From Variovorax paradoxus (lineage in GTDB: Bacteria > Pseudomonadota > Gammaproteobacteria > Burkholderiales > Burkholderiaceae_C), in NCBI RefSeq assembly GCF_018614955.1, contig NZ_JAGGNV010000012.1, positions 97,944 to 161,943 of the forward strand: 64,000 nt of DNA. The letters run 5' to 3'. The translations under genes were made by a program, and so were the position numbers. Within the stretch, counting starts at the first letter, position 1. Each line of letters starts with the position of its first letter. The notes beneath the pieces are model-generated. The model was not told where the DNA came from. It ran no database searches and was given only the letters and a program-made list of their open reading frames with translations. Below, piece by piece: positions 12,039 through 21,632 of the stretch.

Positions 12039-12163
12039 AATCAAACCCCAATTTTTTGAACTGAGTCGATTATGCATGCCGGGTTGCACTCGGCAAGCGA
12101 CCGGTTCCGAGCCCTCTCGTGGCTCGCCCTTGCCCCTGTACCTGGAACCCTCTCTCGCGACCG

Positions 12164-13905
<1,742 letters not shown>

Positions 13906-13909
<4 letters not shown>

Positions 13910-14550
13910 GCTTGTCGCGCCGCGCGTACCTGAGCGGCGCCGCCGCCGGAACCCTGTCGCTGGTGCTGCCGCGCCCCGCGCTGGCGGGTGCGCAGATCGA
14001 AGAACCCCTGATCGACTCGGTGCGCACCGCGCTCAGTTCGGCCATCCACAACAAGGCGCCGCCGATCCCCGAGTTCAGCAACACCGAGGCGCGGCTCGCC
14101 TACCTGCGCTGGCTCGGCGCCATGAGCGAGCGCCTCAAGAAGAAGCTGGTCGACTGGCCGACGCGCAAGGAGTTTCTGCAGACCGTCTGGTACGAATCGC
14201 GCCGCGCCGGCCTCGACGTCAGCCTGGTGCTGGGCCTGGTCCAGGTCGAGAGCAATTTCCGCAAGTACGCGGTCTCCAGCGCCGGCGCGCGCGGCTACAT
14301 GCAGGTCATGCCCTTCTGGACCCGCGTGATCGGCGACAGCGACCCGGCCAAGCTGTTCCACATGCAGACCAATCTGCGCTTCGGCTGCGTGATCCTGCGC
14401 CATTACCTCGACCGCGAAGCCGGCGACCTGTTCATGACGCTCGGCCGCTACAACGGCAGCCGGGGCAGGGCGCCGTACCCGAATGCGGTGTTCGCCAACC
14501 AGCGGCTCTGGGCCTTCGACGACCGTCGTTCGGACTCGGCCTCAGCCTGA
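13906..14550 (+). CDS. lytic transglycosylase domain protein, Tat-type signal
   Basis: The 214-residue protein has an N-terminal [12 protein letters not shown] segment, which looks like a twin-arginine signal, followed by AxA before residue 28. The SLT domain occupies about residues 95-195, with catalytic Glu at 115 in [10 protein letters not shown] and the following [11 protein letters not shown]. It would cleave peptidoglycan glycosidic bonds in the periplasm. The start ATG overlaps the proS stop (ATGA). Its last nine bases overlap the end of the convergent CNNM/CBS gene. Confidence 0.9.
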
Positions 14551-15852
14551 GGCCGTCGCGCCGGCACCGGCGCGGGTGACCATCACCTGGTCGATGCGGT
14601 GGCTGTCGACGTCCATCACCTCGAAGGTGTAGCCGCTCCAGCTCACGCTGTCGGTGCGCTTGGGCACGCGGCGCAGCATCACCATCAGGAAACCCGCCAG
14701 CGTTTCGTACTCGTCGGCGTGCGGCAGCGCGTCGATGTCGAGCGCGCGCTGCACGTCCTGGATCGGCGTCACGCCGTCGATCAGCCACGAGTTCTCGTCG
14801 CGCTTGACGATCTGCTGCTCTTCGTCCTGCGGCCCGACCAGGTCGCCCATCACCGTGCTCATCACATCGTTGAGCGTGATCACGCCGACCACCAGGCTGT
14901 ATTCGTTGACGATGATCGCGAAGTCCTCGTGGGCCTGCTGGAACTGCTCGAGCACCTCGGTCAGCGACAGCCGGTCGGGGATGACCAGCGCCTTGTGCAG
15001 CGGCAGACCCTGGTCGAAGGAGAGCGGTTGGCCGCTCAGCACGCGCTGGAACATGTCCTTCGCGTCGACATAGCCCAGCACGTGGTCGATGTCGCTCTCG
15101 CACACCGGATAGGCCGAGAAAGGCTCGGCCACGATGCGCGCGCGCAGCACCGCCTCGGGGTCGTCCTTCAAAAACCAGGCGATGCGGTCGCGCGAGGTCA
15201 TCACGCTGCTGACCAGCCGCGTGTCGAGCTCGAACACGTTGGCGATCACCTGCTGCTCGCGCACCGCGAGCACGCCGGCGCGCGCCCCGGCCTCGGTCAT
15301 CGCAAGGATGTCGGCTGAGGTAATCTTGTCGTCGCGCTGCATCGGCATGCGCAGGAGCTTGAAGAGCAGGTCGGTGCAGTGCGTGAACAGCCAGACCAGC
15401 GGCTTGAAGGTGGTGATGAGCACCTGCATCGGCCCGACCATGCGCACCGCGAGCCGTTCCGGATCGCTCATGCCCAGCCGCTTGGGAAACAGGTCGGCGA
15501 ACACCAGGAACACCGCGATGATCGTGACGAAGGAGGCCAGGAAGGCCGCGGTCCGCGCAGCCTCGGCGCCGAGCCACAGCTCGAACAGCCGCGCGAAGTA
15601 CGGGCTCAGCGAGCCTTCGCCAACCACGCCGCCGAGGATCGCGACCGCGTTGAGCCCGATCTGGACCACGGTGAAGTAGTGACCGGGCTGCTCCTGGATG
15701 CGCATCACCCGCTCGGCGCGCACGTCGCCGTCGTCGGCCATCTGGCGCAGGCGCAAGCGGCGCGAGGCGGCCAGCGAGATCTCGGCCAGGGAAAAGAAAG
15801 CGCTTGTCGCAATCAGTGCGACGATGACGAGCAGGCTTTGGGTCAGTGTCAC
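14542..15852 (-). CDS. CNNM/CBS-domain membrane protein (HlyC/CorC family)
   Basis: The 436-residue product has an N-terminal CNNM/DUF21 membrane domain with three to four helices (first about 5-25), a pair of CBS domains (about 215-330) and a C-terminal CorC/HlyC domain. Such proteins are linked to magnesium or cobalt efflux and to adenine nucleotide sensing through the CBS pair. The older 'hemolysin' label is historical. The start codon is GTG 15852; a nearby ATG at 15860 is in another frame and stops at once. The 3' end overlaps the lytic transglycosylase gene. Confidence 0.9.
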   Translation of the reverse strand: MTLTQSLLVIVALIATSAFFSLAEISLAASRRLRLRQMADDGDVRAERVMRIQEQPGHYFTVVQIGLNAVAILGGVVGEGSLSPYFARLFELWLGAEAARTAAFLASFVTIIAVFLVFADLFPKRLGMSDPERLAVRMVGPMQVLITTFKPLVWLFTHCTDLLFKLLRMPMQRDDKITSADILAMTEAGARAGVLAVREQQVIANVFELDTRLVSSVMTSRDRIAWFLKDDPEAVLRARIVAEPFSAYPVCESDIDHVLGYVDAKDMFQRVLSGQPLSFDQGLPLHKALVIPDRLSLTEVLEQFQQAHEDFAIIVNEYSLVVGVITLNDVMSTVMGDLVGPQDEEQQIVKRDENSWLIDGVTPIQDVQRALDIDALPHADEYETLAGFLMVMLRRVPKRTDSVSWSGYTFEVMDVDSHRIDQVMVTRAGAGATASG

Positions 15853-15903
15853 AGGATCATGGTTCGGTCGACGAGGACCGCCATGGTGCCATGACCCGAG
15901 GGC

Positions 15904-16908
15904 CTATTGGACGAAGCCGATCCGGCTGCGGCCCGTGCTGGCGCGCGGCAAGTCGTCGATATGCACCTCGTCGCGGCCGGCCAGGCGCGCATTGCCGAAG
16001 CCGGTCATGAGTGCGCGGCGCATCTCGCGCGGTGCGAGCGCGGCCAGGTGGTCGAGCACGTCGCCCGAAGGCTCGTCGGCCACGAGCCGGCCCCAGTCGT
16101 GCTCCTTGCGGATCGAGGCATAGAGCTGGCGCGCGATCTGCCGCGCCGCCTCGGGCGAGGGTGCATCGACCTCGAACACGTTCATGCGGTTGAGGATGGG
16201 CTCGGGGATGCCGCGCACGTCGTTCGCCGTCGTGATCCAGATCACCTGGCTGGCGTCGATCGGCACTTCTGCGAACTCGTCGACGAAGGCATGGGCCGTG
16301 TCGTGCTCGAGCAGGTTGTAGAGCGCGCCCAGCGGGTCGTACTGGGCGTCGGCGCCGGCCTTGTCGATCTCGTCGACCACCATCACCGGGTTGGCGTACT
16401 GCCCGTCGACCAGTGCCTCGAACACCTTGCCCGGCTTTGAGCCCTTCCACTGGGACGACGCGCCGGAGAGCAGCCAGCCGGCGGTCATGGAGCTCATCGG
16501 CACCAGCGACATGCCGGTGCCCAGCAGTTCGGCCAGCTTCTTCGCGAAGTGGGTCTTGCCGATGCCGGGCGGCCCGAGCAGCAGCATCGGCGTGACTTCG
16601 AGCCCGTCGCGGCTGTCCTGGGCGAGCGCGACATGGCGGCGCACGTCGTCGAGCACTTCGGTGAAGTTGGGCAACTGGGCGTAGAGCGCGGCCATCTCGG
16701 GGATGCCGCTGGGCTTGACCTGGAAGCGTTCGGGGCCGCGTTCGAGCATGCGCTCGTAAGTGGTTCGAAGATGCTCGTGGTCGCGTTCAGGGAGCTTGGC
16801 GAGCTTGCGCTCGACGTCGTGCGTGCGGAACACGCTGCGCAGCCGGGCCACCGGCAGCTGGAAGGACGAGCACGCGGGAACCAGATCGCGGGACATGCGG
16901 GAATCCAT
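15904..16908 (-). CDS. Lon-like AAA ATPase without protease domain
   Basis: The 334-residue protein is a single AAA module. Walker A GPPGIGKT is at 112-119 and Walker B VMVVDEID at 175-182, followed by DPLGALYNLLEHD and ITTAND, which resemble the Lon ATPase core. There is no Lon substrate-binding N-domain of normal size and no Ser-Lys protease domain. ATG 16908 follows a strong GGAGGTG ribosome binding site, which fixes the start. The role is unknown; a protein-remodelling ATPase is the simplest reading. The gene lies upstream of the CNNM/CBS gene on the same strand, 51 bases apart. Confidence 0.85.
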   Translation of the reverse strand: MDSRMSRDLVPACSSFQLPVARLRSVFRTHDVERKLAKLPERDHEHLRTTYERMLERGPERFQVKPSGIPEMAALYAQLPNFTEVLDDVRRHVALAQDSRDGLEVTPMLLLGPPGIGKTHFAKKLAELLGTGMSLVPMSSMTAGWLLSGASSQWKGSKPGKVFEALVDGQYANPVMVVDEIDKAGADAQYDPLGALYNLLEHDTAHAFVDEFAEVPIDASQVIWITTANDVRGIPEPILNRMNVFEVDAPSPEAARQIARQLYASIRKEHDWGRLVADEPSGDVLDHLAALAPREMRRALMTGFGNARLAGRDEVHIDDLPRASTGRSRIGFVQ

Positions 16909-17001
16909 GGGACACCTCCAACTTCGAACACTCGGATACAGCATAAGCCGTGCCCGATGTCCGTGCGTGTCTACGTTTTCTCGCTTTGTGGCTTTTGTCG
17001 T

Positions 17002-17095
17002 GCGGCCGCCGCCGGGCCGCCCCAAGGTGGGCCGCGCCTCCCTCTCGGGGGGTGGCGAACTACACGCCGCGAAGCGAAGTGAGAAGCCGGGGGGC
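17002..17095. repeat. dispersed GC-rich intergenic repeat, copy 1
   Basis: This segment shares a core with 37160-37251 and, in part, 43772-43822. The shared blocks, in order, are GCCGCCGGGCCGCCCCAAGG, then GCCGCGCCTC, CTCGGGGGGTGG, GCGAAGT and AGCCGGGGGGC. Parts can fold into GC-rich hairpins. It sits between the 3' end of the cupin gene and the promoter region of the AAA gene. Similar intergenic elements are familiar in Comamonadaceae genomes; function is unknown. Confidence 0.8.
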
Positions 17096-17100
17096 CTTGA

Positions 17101-17580
17101 TCAGACGCCGCCGTGCGGGTGGGTCGGGTCGACCCACAGCACCGACTCGGGCTTCTCAGCCGGTTCGATGTCGAGATTGACCGCCACCGCCTCGCCATCG
17201 CTGCGGCAGAGCACGCATTCGAGCGCCTCGGTCGTGCTGGCATTGATCTCCTGGTGCGGCACGTACGGCGGCACGTAGATGAAATCGCCCGGCCCCGCCT
17301 CGGCGGTGAATTCGAGGTGCTCGCCCCAGCGCATGCGTGCGCGCCCGCGCACGACGTAGATCACCGATTCGAGGTGCCCGTGGTGGTGGGCGCCGGTCTT
17401 CGCATTGGCATGGATGGTCACCGTGCCGGCCCAGAGCTTCTGGGCGCCGACGCGCGCGAAGTTGATCGCCGCGGCCCGGTTCATGCCGGGCGTCTGTGCC
17501 GTATTGGTATCGAGCTGGTTGCCGGGAATCACGCGCACGCCGTCGTGCTTCCAGGCGGGATCACCGTGATCTTGGCTCAT
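17101..17580 (-). CDS. cupin-domain protein
   Basis: The 159-residue product is one cupin barrel. Motif 1 appears as HHHGHLESVIYVVRGRAR (about 66-83) with several histidines for a metal, and motif 2 as GDFIYVPPYVPHQEINAS (about 97-114). The substrate cannot be told from sequence. It begins 18 bases after the stop of grxD on the same strand, so it may be cotranscribed at the end of hemA-prfA-prmC-grxD. Its stop is followed directly by the GC-rich repeat. Confidence 0.85.
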   Translation of the reverse strand: MSQDHGDPAWKHDGVRVIPGNQLDTNTAQTPGMNRAAAINFARVGAQKLWAGTVTIHANAKTGAHHHGHLESVIYVVRGRARMRWGEHLEFTAEAGPGDFIYVPPYVPHQEINASTTEALECVLCRSDGEAVAVNLDIEPAEKPESVLWVDPTHPHGGV

Positions 17581-17598
17581 GGCCCGGCCGAGAAAAGC

Positions 17599-17925
17599 TC
17601 AGGCCGGACTGCCGTTGAGCATCTGCTGCAGTTCGCCCGACTCGTACATCTCCATCAGGATGTCCGAGCCGCCGACGAATTCGCCCTTCACGTAGAGCTG
17701 CGGGATCGTCGGCCAGTTGCTGTATTCCTTGATGCCCTGGCGGATGGCGTCGTCCTCGAGCACATTGACGGTCTTGAGCGTGCGCGTGTCGACGCCCACG
17801 GCCTTGAGGATCTGGATCGCGCGGCCCGAGAAGCCGCACATCGGGAAGCTGGCATTGCCCTTCATGAAGAGCACAAGATCGTTGGTCTTGACGAGATCGT
17901 CGATACGTTGCTGGGCGTCGGTCAT
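17599..17925 (-). CDS. grxD: monothiol glutaredoxin (Grx4 type)
   Basis: GrxD binds and transfers [2Fe-2S] clusters with glutathione. The 108-residue protein has the monothiol active site CGFS at 30-33, preceded by KGN, and TVNVLED and WPTIPQLY motifs, all standard. ATG 17925 was chosen; an in-frame TTG four codons upstream is less likely. It follows prmC by 29 bases in the hemA-prfA-prmC-grxD cluster, where haem synthesis and Fe-S supply share a locus. Confidence 0.96.
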   Translation of the reverse strand: MTDAQQRIDDLVKTNDLVLFMKGNASFPMCGFSGRAIQILKAVGVDTRTLKTVNVLEDDAIRQGIKEYSNWPTIPQLYVKGEFVGGSDILMEMYESGELQQMLNGSPA

Positions 17926-17954
17926 GGGGGACTCCAAAAAGTAAGCTGGGCGGA

Positions 17955-18806
17955 TTATTTCACCGTGCGCCAGATCCCGCCGGAGCAGCGTGCGATGCCG
18001 GCGAGGTCGTCGCGGCTTTGGACTTCGGCGAAACCGCGGGCTGCCAGCAGTTCCCGCACCGAGGCGGCCTGGTCGTAGCCGTGCTCGAGCAGCAGCCAGC
18101 CGCCGTCGCGCAGGTGCTGCGGCGCGGCCTGGACGATGCGCCGGATGTCGTCGAGACCGTCCGGCCCCGAGACCAGGGCGCCCCGCGGTTCGTGGCGCAG
18201 GGCGGCCAGATGGGCATCATCGGCCGCGACGTAAGGCGGGTTCGAAACTACCAGGTCGTAGCTGGGGCCGGCGCCGTCCAGCCAGTCGGCTTCGACGAAG
18301 CGGACGGCCAAGCCGAGCCGCTGCGCGTTGGCGCGGGCAACGGCCAGGGCATCCGCGCTGGCGTCGACCGCCGTCACCTGCGCATCGGGGCGGGCGTGCC
18401 GGATGGCCAGCGCGATCGCGCCGCTGCCCGTGCCGAGGTCGATCACCGACGGCGCTGCGCGGCCTTCCAGGCATTGAAGCGCCCAGTCGACCAGGGTTTC
18501 GGTGTCCGGCCGCGGCACCAGGACGCGCGCGTCGACCCGCAGGCCGAGCCCGTGGAACTCCTTCTCGCCGACCAGGTAGGCGACCGGTTCGCCGGCCACG
18601 CGGCGGGCACAGAGTTCGGCGAAGCGCAGCCAGGCGCTTTCCGCCAGCGCATCCGTGTCGTGCGCCAGCAGCCAGGCGCGGTCGTTCGAGGGGCGGCCCA
18701 GCACCTGCAGCAGCAGCAGCTGGGCGTCGAGCCGCTCCACGCCCAGCGCCGCGGCCGCGGCGAGCATCTCTGCCGCGGTGGAGGGCGAATTCGGAACCGG
18801 CGGCAT
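17955..18806 (-). CDS. prmC: peptide chain release factor N5-glutamine methyltransferase
   Basis: PrmC methylates the glutamine of the GGQ motif in RF1 and RF2 with SAM. The 283-residue protein has the SAM-binding DLGTGSG at 123-129 and the glutamine-binding NPPY at 189-192. The start ATG 18806 overlaps the prfA stop by one base (TGATG), so enzyme and substrate are translationally coupled. Confidence 0.96.
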   Translation of the reverse strand: MPPVPNSPSTAAEMLAAAAALGVERLDAQLLLLQVLGRPSNDRAWLLAHDTDALAESAWLRFAELCARRVAGEPVAYLVGEKEFHGLGLRVDARVLVPRPDTETLVDWALQCLEGRAAPSVIDLGTGSGAIALAIRHARPDAQVTAVDASADALAVARANAQRLGLAVRFVEADWLDGAGPSYDLVVSNPPYVAADDAHLAALRHEPRGALVSGPDGLDDIRRIVQAAPQHLRDGGWLLLEHGYDQAASVRELLAARGFAEVQSRDDLAGIARCSGGIWRTVK

Positions 18807-19894
18807 CACGCGGGCAGGCTCGCTTCCAGCTCCGCCAGCTGTTCGGCCTCGCGCGCCGACTGCAGCGCCGCCAGCACGTCGCCCAGGTCGCCTTCCATGA
18901 TCGCCTGCAGCTTGTAGAGCGTGAGGTTGATGCGGTGGTCGGTGAGCCGGCCCTGCGGGAAGTTGTAGGTGCGGATGCGGTCGGAGCGGTCGCCGCTGCC
19001 GATCAGGCCCTTGCGCAGTGCGGCGTCCTTGGCCGCGCGCTCGCTGCGGTCTTTTTCCTGGATGCGCGCCGACAGCACCTGCAGCGCCTTGGCCTTGTTG
19101 CGGTGCTGGCTGCGGTCGTCCTGGCACTCGGCGACGATGCCGGTGGGGATGTGCGTGATGCGCACCGCCGAATCGGTCTTGTTGATGTGCTGGCCGCCGG
19201 CGCCGCTGGCACGGTAGGTGTCGATGCGCAGGTCGGCCGGGTTGATCTGCACGGCCTGCGTCTCGTCGGGCTCGGCCAATACGGCCACGGTGCAGGCGCT
19301 GGTGTGGATGCGGCCCTGGGTCTCGGTGGCCGGCACGCGCTGCACGCGATGGCCGCCGGACTCGAAGCGCAGCTTGCCGAAGACCTCGTCGCCCGCAATG
19401 CGCACCACCACTTCCTTGTAGCCGCCGAGCTCGCTCTCGCTTTCGCTCACGATCTCGCAGCGCCAGCCGGCGCGCTCGGCATAGCGCGTGTACATGCGCA
19501 GCAGATCGCCGGCGAACAGCGCCGACTCGTCGCCGCCGGTGCCGGCGCGGATCTCGAGGAAGGCGTTGCGTGCATCGTCCGGGTCCTTGGGCAGCAGCAG
19601 GCGCTGCAGCTCGTCCTCGAGCTGCAGCAACTCGGCTTCCGCGCTCGCGATCTCTTCCTGCGCCATTTCGGCCATGTCGGGGTCGCCGAGCATCTCGCGC
19701 GCACCGGCCAGGTCCGATTCGCGCTGCAGGTAGCGCGCGTAGCGGCCCGCGATCTGCGTCACCTCGGCATGTTCGCGCGAGATGGTCCGGTACTGCGCCA
19801 TGTCGGACATGATGTCCTCGCGCGAAAGCAGGAAGTCGAGTTCGCCGAGGCGTTGCGCGTAGCGCTCGAGTTGGTGGCGGAGAAAGGGTTTCAC
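18806..19894 (-). CDS. prfA: peptide chain release factor 1
   Basis: RF1 reads UAA and UAG and triggers peptide release. The 362-residue protein shows the codon-reading PAT motif at 188-190 and GGQ at 233-235. I chose GTG 19894, which gives the usual [16 protein letters not shown] start. An in-frame ATG at 19951 would add 19 residues of low-complexity sequence with no family match and no clear ribosome binding site. hemA lies 92 bases upstream and prmC overlaps downstream. Confidence 0.95.
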   Translation of the reverse strand: MKPFLRHQLERYAQRLGELDFLLSREDIMSDMAQYRTISREHAEVTQIAGRYARYLQRESDLAGAREMLGDPDMAEMAQEEIASAEAELLQLEDELQRLLLPKDPDDARNAFLEIRAGTGGDESALFAGDLLRMYTRYAERAGWRCEIVSESESELGGYKEVVVRIAGDEVFGKLRFESGGHRVQRVPATETQGRIHTSACTVAVLAEPDETQAVQINPADLRIDTYRASGAGGQHINKTDSAVRITHIPTGIVAECQDDRSQHRNKAKALQVLSARIQEKDRSERAAKDAALRKGLIGSGDRSDRIRTYNFPQGRLTDHRINLTLYKLQAIMEGDLGDVLAALQSAREAEQLAELEASLPA

Positions 19895-19986
19895 GGGAGG
19901 CGGGCGGAAAGCGGGAAGAACAGGCCGCGCGATGCGCGCGGCGGAGGGCATGGTTGCGGCGCGCGCAACCGGGCGCGGCGGCGTCG

Positions 19987-21258
19987 CTAACGCTCTTTGC
20001 GCAGGAACAGCCGCGAGATGGCCTGCGCCGTGTGCTCGCGCGCGCTGGCGTCGCCGGCATGCAGCTCGGCCATCGCGCCGTGCAGCATCTTCTGCGTGAG
20101 GCCGCGCGACAGCGCCTCCAGCACAGCCTCGACCGGCTCGCCCTTGGCCAGCAGCTTGCGCGCGCGGGCCAGTTCCATGGCGCGCCATTCGTCGGTCTGG
20201 GCATTGAGCTGCTGAATCAGCGGGACGGTGCCGCGCTGATCGAGCCAGTGCATGAAGCTGCGCACGCCGGCGTCGATGATGACTTCGGCCTCCGCCACCG
20301 CGGCCAGACGGCTGGCGTGGCCCTGCTGCACCACCTGCGCCAGGTCGTCGACCGTGTAGAGGTAGATGTCTTCGAGCGCCTTGACTTCGGGCTCGATATC
20401 GCGCGGCACGGCCAAGTCGACCATGAACATCGGCCGGTGCTTGCGCAGCTTCAGCGCGCGTTCGACGGCGCCGAGCCCGATCAGCGGCAGGGTGCTCGCC
20501 GTGCAGCTCACGACGATGTCGAATTCGGCCAGGCGCTGAGGCAGGTCGGCCAGCCGCATCGCTTCGCCGCCGAAGCGTGAGGCCAGCTTTTCGCCGCGTT
20601 CCAGCGTGCGGTTGGCGATGACGATCGAAGTCGGCTCCTTGGCCGCGAAATGCGTCACCGCCAGGTCGATCATTTCGCCGGCGCCCACGAACAGCACACG
20701 CGTCTGCTTCAGATCCTCGAACAGCTGCGCGGCCAGCCGGACGGCCGCCGCGGCCATGCTGATCGAATGGGCGCCGATCTCGGTGGCGGTGCGCACTTCC
20801 TTGGCGACGGCGAAGGAGCGCTGGAACAGCTGGTTCAGCGTGCTGCCCAGCGCGCCGGCGGTTTCGGCGGCGCGCACGGCGTCCTTCATCTGGCCGAGGA
20901 TCTGGGCCTCGCCCAGCACCATCGAATCGAGGCCGGCAGCGACGCGGAAGGCGTGGCGCGCAGCCTGGTCGTCGTGCAGCGTGTAGGCATGCGAGCGCAG
21001 CAGGGCCGGCGCGACGCCGCCGCTCTCGGCCAGCCACTCGACCGTGTGGTCGAGCGCCAGGTGCTCGGCGGCGCAGTAGATCTCGGTGCGGTTGCAGGTC
21101 GAGATGATGGCGGCCTCGACGTCGGGATGCCGGTGGGAGCCGAAGGAACGCCGCAGGCTCTGCAGCGTGGGGGCTATCTGGTCGATCGCGAACGCGAACC
21201 GACCGCGCAGGTCGAGCGGCGCGGTCGTGTGGTTCAAGCCGAGAGCCCAGACTGACAT
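19987..21258 (-). CDS. hemA: glutamyl-tRNA reductase
   Basis: HemA reduces glutamyl-tRNA to glutamate-1-semialdehyde, the first committed step of C5-pathway haem synthesis. The 423-residue protein has the catalytic Cys in STCNRTE (C55), SMVLGEAQI and the NADPH-binding GAGEM segment. The start ATG 21258 is supported by [14 protein letters not shown], the family start. A TATAAT box on the coding strand ends only eight bases before the ATG, which would give an almost leaderless mRNA. Confidence 0.97.
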   Translation of the reverse strand: MSVWALGLNHTTAPLDLRGRFAFAIDQIAPTLQSLRRSFGSHRHPDVEAAIISTCNRTEIYCAAEHLALDHTVEWLAESGGVAPALLRSHAYTLHDDQAARHAFRVAAGLDSMVLGEAQILGQMKDAVRAAETAGALGSTLNQLFQRSFAVAKEVRTATEIGAHSISMAAAAVRLAAQLFEDLKQTRVLFVGAGEMIDLAVTHFAAKEPTSIVIANRTLERGEKLASRFGGEAMRLADLPQRLAEFDIVVSCTASTLPLIGLGAVERALKLRKHRPMFMVDLAVPRDIEPEVKALEDIYLYTVDDLAQVVQQGHASRLAAVAEAEVIIDAGVRSFMHWLDQRGTVPLIQQLNAQTDEWRAMELARARKLLAKGEPVEAVLEALSRGLTQKMLHGAMAELHAGDASAREHTAQAISRLFLRKER

Positions 21259-21266
21259 AACCGGTG

Positions 21267-21272
21267 ATTATA
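21267..21272 (-). promoter_or_regulatory. TATAAT box just upstream of hemA
   Basis: A perfect -10 consensus TATAAT on the minus strand ends eight bases before the hemA ATG. Transcription would begin one or two bases before the start codon. No Shine-Dalgarno sequence is evident between. The -35 region is GC-rich and poor. Confidence 0.45.
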
Positions 21273-21340
21273 AAATCCGCCGCCGCCATAGGCCGCCGCA
21301 TCCGCGGATGACCCGAAAACCCGCGGCCCCTTTGCCTTCC

Positions 21341-21619
21341 ATGTCCGCGCTCGACCTGCTGTTCCATTTGCTCAACTTCTCGGCGCCGGCCTTCTTCGTC
21401 GCGCTCCTGCTCGCGCTGCTGTTTCGGCTTGCCATGCACAAGCGCAGCGCCGCGACCGGGTTGTGGACGCAGCTCGCCGTCAACTTCGCTGCCGGCCTGG
21501 CCGTGTTGATCGGCGGCTTGGTCTTCTTCGGCCGCGACGGGCAGATCGCGACCTATGCGGCGCTGGTGGCGATCTGCGGCACCGTCCAGTGGTGGCTCCT
21601 GCGCGGCTGGCGCGGCTGA
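21341..21619 (+). CDS. small membrane protein, unknown function
   Basis: The 92-residue product has three likely membrane helices (about 10-25, 38-55 and 65-82) and no family I can name. It is divergent from hemA and convergent with the MscS gene, 13 bases away. ATG 21341 starts just before the first helix; an in-frame ATG at 21308 would add 11 residues. Neither start has a strong ribosome binding site. Hydrophobic pattern and position between annotated genes support it as real. Confidence 0.65.
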   Translation: MSALDLLFHLLNFSAPAFFVALLLALLFRLAMHKRSAATGLWTQLAVNFAAGLAVLIGGLVFFGRDGQIATYAALVAICGTVQWWLLRGWRG

Positions 21620-21632
21620 ACCGGCCCTCGGC

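Noticed and set aside
14542..15852. Hemolysin function for the CNNM/CBS protein
   Set aside because: The name is historical; the domains point to ion transport or sensing, not to a toxin.
15853..15860. ATG at 15860 as start of the CNNM/CBS gene
   Set aside because: It is in another frame and reaches a stop after three codons; GTG 15852 is in frame.
18806..21439. Single frame running through hemA and prfA
   Set aside because: The N-terminal part overlaps hemA in another frame. Only the part from GTG 19894 matches RF1.
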